Shown: positions 1-4,051 of the stretch, in pieces
Layout of the letters: the number at the start of each line of letters is the position of its first letter
Numbering within the stretch: position 1 is the first letter of the stretch
Source: Candidatus Muproteobacteria bacterium RIFCSPHIGHO2_01_FULL_65_16
Lineage (GTDB): Bacteria > Pseudomonadota > Gammaproteobacteria > Acidiferrobacterales > Sulfurifustaceae
Direction: 5' to 3'
Assembly: GCA_001785175.1 (NCBI GenBank)
Contig: MFSY01000085.1
Location: 964 to 6,577, forward strand
Length of the DNA: 5,614 nucleotides
Notes under the pieces: generated by a model
Told to the model about the DNA's origin: nothing
Database searches by the model: none
The model's input: the letters and a program-made list of their open reading frames with translations, nothing else
Translations under genes and position numbers: made by a program

Positions 1-472
1 CGGCTACGCAAAACAACTGTCGCCCGAGGCGCAGAAGAAGCAGCAGCACTTGCTCCAGGAGGAGCTCAAGAAGGCCGACATCATCGTCTCGACCGCGTTG
101 ATCCCCTGCATGCCGGCGCCGGTGCTGATCACGGAAGACGCCGTCAAAGGCATGCACGAGGGTGCGGTGATCGTGGACATGGCCGCGGCCAGCGGCGGCA
201 ACTGCCCGCTCACCGAGGCCGACAAGATCGTCGTGAAGCACGGCGTCATCCTCTGCGGCTTCACCAACTTCCCGGCGCTCATGCCGTCGGACGCGAGCAA
301 CTTCTTCGCGCGCAACGCGATGAATTTCTTGATGCAGATGCTGGAGCAGGCCGACGGCGGGCTGCGCTTCAAGGACTTCTTCGCCGACGAGATCAGCTCG
401 ATGACGCTCATCACGCACCAGGGCAAGGTGCGCTTTGAGACCACCAAGATGGCCAGGAAAAAGGGGGGCTAA
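1..472 (+). CDS. pntAA: NAD(P)+ transhydrogenase subunit alpha, part 1 (PntAA), C-terminal 156 residues
   Basis: This is the 3' part of the gene for the cytoplasmic NAD(H)-binding subunit (domain I) of proton-translocating transhydrogenase, which passes hydride between NADH and NADP+ on domain III of PntB. The gene is open at the left edge; the first whole codon is at position 2 and TAA is at 470-472. The visible part starts in the mobile loop that closes over the nucleotide (GYAK, equivalent to the Tyr235 loop of the Rhodospirillum rubrum protein). The family signature TALIPxxPAP follows at visible residues 31-40, then the IVDMAAASGGNCPLTE stretch. The chain ends shortly after the domain, with no membrane segments, so this is the split alpha1 form rather than the fused E. 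coli PntA. The signature reads IPCMPAP where the family usually has IPG(K/R)PAP. pntAB follows after 3 bp. Identification is by remembered family motifs. Confidence 0.95.
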   Translation, partial: GYAKQLSPEAQKKQQHLLQEELKKADIIVSTALIPCMPAPVLITEDAVKGMHEGAVIVDMAAASGGNCPLTEADKIVVKHGVILCGFTNFPALMPSDASNFFARNAMNFLMQMLEQADGGLRFKDFFADEISSMTLITHQGKVRFETTKMARKKGG

Positions 473-475
473 CCC

Positions 476-757
476 ATGACGGAAACCATGGTCGCGCTGT
501 ATGTGTTCGTGCTCGCCTGCTTCGTGGGCTACTGGGTCATATGGGACGTGACGCCGTCGCTGCACACGCCGCTGATCTCGCTCACCAATGCGATCTCCGG
601 CATCATCGTCGTCGGCGCCGTCCTGGTCGCCGGCTTCGGCGATGAATTCACGGTCGAGCTCATCGGCTTCGTCGCGGTCACGCTCGCCGCGATCAACATC
701 TTCGGCGGCTTCGTCGTCACCCAGCGCATGCTCGCCATGTTCAAGAAGAAAAAATAG
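476..757 (+). CDS. pntAB: NAD(P)+ transhydrogenase subunit alpha, part 2 (PntAB), small membrane subunit
   Basis: This 93-residue protein is the small membrane subunit of split-type transhydrogenase. With PntB it forms the proton-conducting membrane domain II. It has three hydrophobic helices, at about residues 6-24, 36-56 and 62-84, and the family C-terminal signature [19 protein letters not shown], whose lysine tail fits a cytoplasmic end. The length is normal for the separate alpha2 subunit. The ATG at 476 is chosen because AGGAAAAAGGGGGG ends about 7 bases upstream; an in-frame ATG at 488 has worse spacing. It lies 3 bp after pntAA and 9 bp before pntB, so the three are almost certainly co-transcribed. 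A composition-biased overlapping reading frame inside it is a shadow. Confidence 0.96.
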   Translation: MTETMVALYVFVLACFVGYWVIWDVTPSLHTPLISLTNAISGIIVVGAVLVAGFGDEFTVELIGFVAVTLAAINIFGGFVVTQRMLAMFKKKK

Positions 758-766
758 AGGCCCCCC

Positions 767-2161
767 ATGCAGCTTGGCAGCCAAACCCTGGCCCTCGCCT
801 ATCTCGGCTCCGCGGCGCTGTTCATCCTCGGCCTGAAGGGGTTGACGCACCCGGCCTCGGCCCGGCGCGGCAATTATTACGCCATCGCCGGCATGGCGCT
901 GGCCGTGGCCGCGACCATGCTGAGCCCGGCGGTGAAGTCCTACGCCTTCATCATCGCCGGCGGCGTCACCGGCGCCGTCATCGGCACGATCGTGGCGCTG
1001 CGGATCAAGATGACCGCGATGCCGCAGCTCGTGGCGCTGCTGCACAGCTTCGTGGGGCTGACCGCCACGCTCGTGGCGATCGGCACCTACCTCACGCACG
1101 CGCGCGCTGGCGCGCCCGGCGGCGTGCTCATGGCCGAGCTCTTCGCCGGCAGCTTCATCGGCACGGTGACCTGCACCGGCTCGCTCGTGGCCTTCGCCAA
1201 GCTCCAGGCGCTGATCACCGGCCGACCGCTGGTGTTCCGCGGCCAGCACCTGATCAACCTGCTCATCGCCCTGGCGATTCTCGGCCTGGGCGCGGATTTC
1301 GTGCTCCACGACCGCTTCGCGTCGCTACTGCTGTTGACGCTGCTCGCCCTGGTGCTCGGGGTGCTCCTGATCCTGCCCATCGGCGGTGCCGACATGCCGG
1401 TGGTGGTGTCCATGCTCAACTCCTATTCCGGCTGGGCCGCGGCGGCCACGGGGTTCACGCTGCAAAACAACCTGCTCATCATCACCGGAGCGTTGGTCGG
1501 CTTCTCCGGGGCGATCCTGTCCTACATCATGTCGCGGGCGATGAACCGCTCGATCGTGAGCATTATTCTCGGCGGATTCGGCGGCGGCGCGGCCGGACCC
1601 GAGACCGCGGCCGCGGCGGCCGCCGGCAAGGGCGTCAAGTCCGCCGCGGTCGAGGACGCCGTGTTCCTGATGGGCAACGCCGCCAAGGTGATCGTCGTGC
1701 CGGGCTACGGCATGGCCGTGGCCCAGGCGCAGCACGCGCTCAAGGAGCTGATGGAGACCCTCGAGGCCAAGGGAGTGAGCGTCAAGTTCGCCATCCATCC
1801 GGTCGCCGGGCGCATGCCCGGGCACATGAACGTGCTGCTGGCCGAGGCCGACGTGCCCTATGATCATGTGTTCGAGATGGACGAGATCAACCCCGAGTTC
1901 GCCACCGCCGACGTGGCCCTGGTCGTGGGCGCCAACGACGTCACCAACCCCGCGGCCAAGACCCAGAAATCGAGCCCGATCTACGGCATGCCGATCCTGG
2001 ACGTATACAAGGCGCGGCACATATTTTTCATCAAGCGCAGCATGAAGCCGGGTTATTCCGGCGTGGAGAACCTGCTCTTTTACCAGGACAACTGCGCGCT
2101 CATATTCGGCGACGCCAAGCACGTGTGCGAGCGGATGGCGGTGGAGCTGAAATCCCTCTGA
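767..2161 (+). CDS. pntB: NAD(P)+ transhydrogenase subunit beta (PntB)
   Basis: Full-length 464-residue subunit, close to the 462 of E. coli PntB. It supplies most of the proton-translocating membrane domain and the cytoplasmic NADP(H)-binding domain III. About nine hydrophobic helices span residues 6-258. Helix four carries His93 in LLHSFVGL, equivalent to E. coli beta-His91, and Asn218 in SMLNSYSGW matches beta-Asn222; both are implicated in proton transfer. An Ala/Gly-rich linker (about 270-305) leads to domain III, which has the PGYGMAVAQAQ dinucleotide fingerprint (312-322), HPVAGRMPGHMNVLLAEA (344-361), GANDVTNPAA (388-397, with Asp391 equivalent to beta-Asp392) and KRSMKPGYSG (423-432). 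No key residue I know is missing. The ATG at 767 has GAGG at 757-760, overlapping the pntAB stop, six bases upstream. It is probably the last gene of the operon, since about 390 bp without a confident gene follow. Confidence 0.98.
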   Translation: MQLGSQTLALAYLGSAALFILGLKGLTHPASARRGNYYAIAGMALAVAATMLSPAVKSYAFIIAGGVTGAVIGTIVALRIKMTAMPQLVALLHSFVGLTATLVAIGTYLTHARAGAPGGVLMAELFAGSFIGTVTCTGSLVAFAKLQALITGRPLVFRGQHLINLLIALAILGLGADFVLHDRFASLLLLTLLALVLGVLLILPIGGADMPVVVSMLNSYSGWAAAATGFTLQNNLLIITGALVGFSGAILSYIMSRAMNRSIVSIILGGFGGGAAGPETAAAAAAGKGVKSAAVEDAVFLMGNAAKVIVVPGYGMAVAQAQHALKELMETLEAKGVSVKFAIHPVAGRMPGHMNVLLAEADVPYDHVFEMDEINPEFATADVALVVGANDVTNPAAKTQKSSPIYGMPILDVYKARHIFFIKRSMKPGYSGVENLLFYQDNCALIFGDAKHVCERMAVELKSL

Positions 2162-2162
2162 C

Positions 2163-2177
2163 GGCGCGCCGCGCGCC
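2163..2177 (+). repeat. GC hairpin just after the pntB stop codon
   Basis: GGCGCG and CGCGCC are perfect 6-bp arms around a 3-base loop, starting one base after the pntB TGA. No T-run follows, so it is not a standard intrinsic terminator. It could stabilise the 3' end of the pnt mRNA or aid termination. Low-complexity GC sequence makes chance pairing likely. Confidence 0.35.
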
Positions 2178-2218
2178 CACGCTGCTTGAAACCATCAAAA
2201 AATTGAAAATCATTAAAC

Positions 2219-2257
2219 CCGGTGCGCGCGCCGCGCCCGGCGTAAGAAAGTTTTCTT
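2219..2257 (+). terminator. Possible terminator of the pnt operon
   Basis: CCGG-t-GCGCG (2219-2228) pairs with CGCGCCCGG (2232-2240) across a 3-base loop, giving nine pairs with one bulged T. Ten bases later comes a second perfect inverted repeat, AAGAAA/TTTCTT (2244-2249 and 2252-2257), whose right arm is the T-rich GTTTTCTT. The gap between the GC stem and the T-rich run is longer than in a textbook terminator, so the call is tentative. The position, 60-100 bp after the last pnt gene, fits. Confidence 0.3.
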
Positions 2258-2345
2258 GTCGTAACTTCCACAAAAAACATGGATTAGCACCGGGCCGCCG
2301 CGCCTCGCATCTATTTGTAACTAACTGCTTCCAATTTCAGTCGTA

Positions 2346-2401
2346 ACCGATTGATGCGTCGGGCGTGCCGCGGATGCGTCTCAGCACGGTTGCCAATCGG
2401 T
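2346..2401. repeat. 8-bp inverted repeat flanking the direct repeats
   Basis: ACCGATTG (2346-2353) and CAATCGGT (2394-2401) are perfect reverse complements with 40 bases between them. The left arm touches the first GATGCGTC copy and the right arm overlaps the end of the -35 box, so the pair brackets the control region. It could be two half-sites for one regulator or a chance match. Confidence 0.35.
2353..2380. promoter_or_regulatory. Paired direct repeat GATGCGTC, possible regulator binding site
   Basis: GATGCGTC occurs exactly at 2353-2360 and 2373-2380, a 20-bp period that is close to two helical turns, so both copies face the same side of the DNA. Each copy is itself nearly palindromic (GATGCGTC against GACGCATC). 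The second copy ends nine bases before the predicted -35 box. This arrangement is typical of activator or repressor sites, but no regulator is identified. Confidence 0.4.
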
Positions 2402-2418
2402 AAATATCGGGCTAAAGT
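2390..2418 (+). promoter_or_regulatory. Predicted sigma70-type promoter for the c-di-GMP gene pair
   Basis: TTGCCA (2390-2395, five of six consensus bases) is separated by exactly 17 bp from TAAAGT (2413-2418, four of six). Transcription would start near 2425, just before the AAAGGAGA ribosome binding site and about 130 bases ahead of the first gene of the pair. The AT-rich setting stands out in a GC-rich window. The support is pattern only. Confidence 0.45.
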
Positions 2419-2443
2419 CGTTTAGGGGCAAAGGAGATTTTCG

Positions 2444-2629
2444 GTGTTGCGGCAGTTTGGCATGGAAGCCGGGGCGACTTCCGCACTCTCGTATTGGATG
2501 ACACTGCATCCTGACATTTCTCGAATGCGCCGGGATGCACACAAGGGAGTGGCGCGTGGCACACGGCGGGTCAGACACGGAAGGAAGGCGCCTTCTGCGG
2601 AAGGTGCTTGTCCTGCTCGAAAACCTTAG
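2444..2629 (+). CDS. Possible leader ORF (61 codons) overlapping the start of the next gene
   Basis: A frame opens with GTG at 2444 (with TTG directly after it) and ends with TAG at 2627-2629. AAAGGAGA (2430-2437) lies an ideal seven bases upstream, making this the best ribosome binding site in the region, close behind the predicted transcription start. The product resembles no family I know. Its second half, past about residue 31, overlaps the next gene in another frame and is arginine-rich, as shadow frames in GC-rich DNA usually are. Third-position GC in the first half is only moderate. It may be a regulatory leader whose translation affects the downstream start, or the ribosome site may be fortuitous. 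Confidence 0.25.
   Translation: MLRQFGMEAGATSALSYWMTLHPDISRMRRDAHKGVARGTRRVRHGRKAPSAEGACPARKP
2544..2558 (+). promoter_or_regulatory. Ribosome binding site deciding the GTG start at 2556
   Basis: AGGGAG (2544-2549) lies six bases ahead of GTG at 2556-2558. The upstream in-frame ATG at 2535 is preceded only by GCGCCGGG at poor spacing, so GTG is preferred. Confidence 0.55.
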
Positions 2630-3011
2630 ACAGACCCCGGTCGGGACTGTCATCTACGACCAGATCACGCGGCTCATGGAAGAGCACGAATCACTGCAAA
2701 CCCGGATTGATCACACCTACAGCCAGCTGCTCCACCTGCTGCTGGACGAATACGCGCGCAACCCGACGAGCGATAACGTCACGCGCATAAACGCGCGGCT
2801 GATCCAGGCGCGGCTCGCGCACGAGCTCCCGCAAGAACCGCCCGCCGAACCCGCGACCGCGGACCAGGGCGCCCCGACCGAGGAAACGCTCGTTCTGCAA
2901 CCGCCGGAATCCGGCCTCGACCGCGCCCTGGACATACTGATCAAAGCCACGGGTGAGGCGGTGCGGAAACACCCGGGGCCGCCGAGGCCGCCGGACCCGC
3001 CGCCGGCATGA
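2556..3011 (+). CDS. Uncharacterised 151-residue helical protein upstream of a diguanylate cyclase
   Basis: I do not recognise this protein. It begins with a basic helix (RRLLRKVLVLLENLRQ, residues 11-26), followed by a long amphipathic stretch (about 33-68) with leucines and isoleucines at heptad-like spacing, suggesting a coiled coil or helical bundle. A second helix (about 73-91) follows, then a Pro/Glu/Ala-rich linker (92-118), a short helix (LDRALDILIKATGEAVRK, 121-138) and a proline-rich tail. It has no signal peptide and no membrane segment, so it is probably cytoplasmic. The GTG start is chosen for its ribosome binding site; ATG at 2535 would add seven residues. Its TGA overlaps the ATG of the cyclase gene (ATGA), implying coupled translation and a shared task. 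A plausible inference is a partner or regulator that contacts the cyclase's N-terminal coiled coil. Confidence 0.8.
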   Translation: MAHGGSDTEGRRLLRKVLVLLENLRQTPVGTVIYDQITRLMEEHESLQTRIDHTYSQLLHLLLDEYARNPTSDNVTRINARLIQARLAHELPQEPPAEPATADQGAPTEETLVLQPPESGLDRALDILIKATGEAVRKHPGPPRPPDPPPA

Positions 3012-3928
3012 TCACCCCGGAAGAGCAGGCGTATCCCCCGCCGCTGATCGAGCACCGCGTGAACACCGCCTACCGCCAGCACCTCGATCGCAAGCGCGAT
3101 GAGATCGAAAAACTGCAAGAGAACTTCGCCCGGAACGTGACCGAGGCCGTCGCCCAGAACCGCGAATTCGGCGCGCTGCTGCAGATCGAGCTGGACGCGC
3201 TGCACCAGGCGGAGGGCGCGCACGAGATTGAAAGCCTGCGGCGGATACTGATCGGCGGCATCGAGGAGCTGATCCGCGGCCAGCGCTCGCTCGAAAACAA
3301 GCTCCGCAAGACCGGCGATTACCTGCGCCTGGTCAAGTCGGACAGCACGCGGCTGCGCGACGAGCTGAACAAGGTCCATCTCCTGAGTCTCACCGACGAG
3401 GCCACGGGGTTGCCGAACCGGCGCGCCTTCATGCGCCAGTTACTGGACGAGATCGGGCGCGCGCAGCGCTACGGCACGCCGCTGGCGCTGGCCATGGTTG
3501 ATCTGGACGAGTTCAAGGCGATCAACGACGCCTACGGCCACGCCGCCGGCGACGAGGTCCTGCGCTGCTACGCCAAGGACGTGCTCTCGATCCTGCGCCA
3601 CCACGACATGGTGGCGCGCTACGGCGGCGAGGAATTCGCCATCCTGCTGCCCAACACCGCCCTAGAGGGGGCGCGCAGCGCCATCACCAAGGTGAAGAAC
3701 CACGCTCAGCAGGTGCGCTACGAGTTCGAGGGCAAGGCCTTCCCCGTGCCCACGTTCTCGGCCGGCTTGGCGCTGTATATCCCCGGCGAATCCCACATGA
3801 TGCTGATTGACCGCTCCGACCGCGCCCTGTACCGCGCCAAGCAATTGGGCCGCAACCGCATCGAGGCCGACCTGGGCCCCCAGGAAGGCTCCGCGGGCGG
3901 GGAATCCGCGCCGGTCAACAAGACTTAG
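3008..3928 (+). CDS. Diguanylate cyclase (GGDEF domain) with N-terminal coiled coil
   Basis: This 306-residue soluble protein should condense two GTP to cyclic di-GMP. Residues 1-125 are predicted helical and charged, with no known sensor domain recognised and no membrane segment; the last part (about 95-125) resembles the signalling helix that feeds into GGDEF domains. The GGDEF domain spans about 126-288 and begins with DEATGLPNRRAF (130-141). Metal-binding Asp165 and the guanine-contacting Asn173 and Asp182 lie in VDLDEFKAINDAYGHAAGDE. The active-site motif is GGEEF (206-210), a fully active variant. RHHD (197-200) sits five residues before it, the normal position of the inhibitory RxxD site, so product feedback is expected. 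The C-terminal tail is low complexity. The start overlaps the previous stop and has no clear ribosome binding site, consistent with coupled translation. Coiled coils commonly dimerise such enzymes; the signal sensed is unknown. Confidence 0.93.
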   Translation: MITPEEQAYPPPLIEHRVNTAYRQHLDRKRDEIEKLQENFARNVTEAVAQNREFGALLQIELDALHQAEGAHEIESLRRILIGGIEELIRGQRSLENKLRKTGDYLRLVKSDSTRLRDELNKVHLLSLTDEATGLPNRRAFMRQLLDEIGRAQRYGTPLALAMVDLDEFKAINDAYGHAAGDEVLRCYAKDVLSILRHHDMVARYGGEEFAILLPNTALEGARSAITKVKNHAQQVRYEFEGKAFPVPTFSAGLALYIPGESHMMLIDRSDRALYRAKQLGRNRIEADLGPQEGSAGGESAPVNKT

Positions 3929-3946
3929 CCCTCCGTCCACCCGAAG

Positions 3947-3975
3947 TTGTTATTTCGCCCCGGGGCGACTAAATT
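3947..3975 (+). promoter_or_regulatory. Possible promoter for the aldolase/dehydrogenase gene, with palindrome in spacer
   Basis: TTGTTA (3947-3952, four of six consensus bases) and TAAATT (3970-3975, four of six) are 17 bp apart. The spacer carries TCGCCCCGGGGCGA (3955-3968), a perfect 14-bp palindrome centred almost exactly between the boxes, where a repressor or a DNA-distorting activator could act. Transcription would start near 3982. Each box alone is weak; the correct spacing and centred palindrome raise the likelihood. Confidence 0.35.
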
Positions 3976-3981
3976 CCACGG

Positions 3982-4013
3982 GGTGCGGGCCATTCTTTTT
4001 TCCGGCCCCGCCC
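3982..4013 (+). repeat. Imperfect GC hairpin with a T-rich loop in the aldolase leader
   Basis: Bases 3982-3991 pair with 4004-4013 in a nine-pair stem with two single-base bulges (T3984 and C4009). The 12-base loop contains six T (3996-4001). The T-run is inside the loop rather than after the stem, so this is not a normal + strand terminator. It may be a leader structure or may weakly terminate the upstream pair through an alternative fold (3956-3961 with 3981-3987). Confidence 0.25.
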
Positions 4014-4051
4014 GCAACAACAATAGCAACCATCCGGTTCCCCAATCGCCG

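Larger units (their letters stand above)
2162..2555. other. Intergenic region between pntB and the c-di-GMP gene pair
   Basis: This stretch of about 390 bp has no confidently coding frame. The first 100 bp hold two GC-rich hairpins separated by an AT-rich tract with runs of A (2197-2217). The middle (about 2258-2347) is of mixed composition, with short GTAAC-containing repeats. The last part (2346-2437) contains the promoter-like block described separately. A 61-codon frame opening at 2444 has a strong ribosome binding site but weak coding character. The region therefore seems to serve as the 3' end of the pnt transcript and the control region of the downstream pair. Confidence 0.7.

Noticed and set aside
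1601..1630. Repetitive GCGGCCGC-type tract inside pntB
   Set aside because: It encodes the Ala-rich linker between membrane domain and domain III, keeps frame, and is ordinary for a variable linker in GC-rich DNA.
1325..2122. A 265-codon open frame on the - strand opposite pntB
   Set aside because: Shadow of pntB; composition is skewed to His, Gly and Arg, with no family resemblance.
2186..2217. TTGAAA boxes and AT-rich tract after pntB as a promoter
   Set aside because: No acceptable -10 box lies 16-18 bp from either TTGAAA, and the A-runs are not phased at a helical turn.
2381..2653. A 90-codon - strand frame across the promoter region
   Set aside because: It runs antisense through the predicted promoter and the start of the small gene, has no ribosome binding site I can see and resembles no family.
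2717..3379. A 220-codon - strand frame spanning the small gene and the cyclase start
   Set aside because: Crosses two well-supported + strand genes and has low-complexity composition.
3926..4051. GGDEF gene and aldolase gene share a frame with only one TAG between them, suggesting a possible read-through fusion
   Set aside because: An open stretch of 41 codons is expected fairly often in GC-rich DNA, and a promoter-like element lies in the gap; no sign of a recoding signal is visible.
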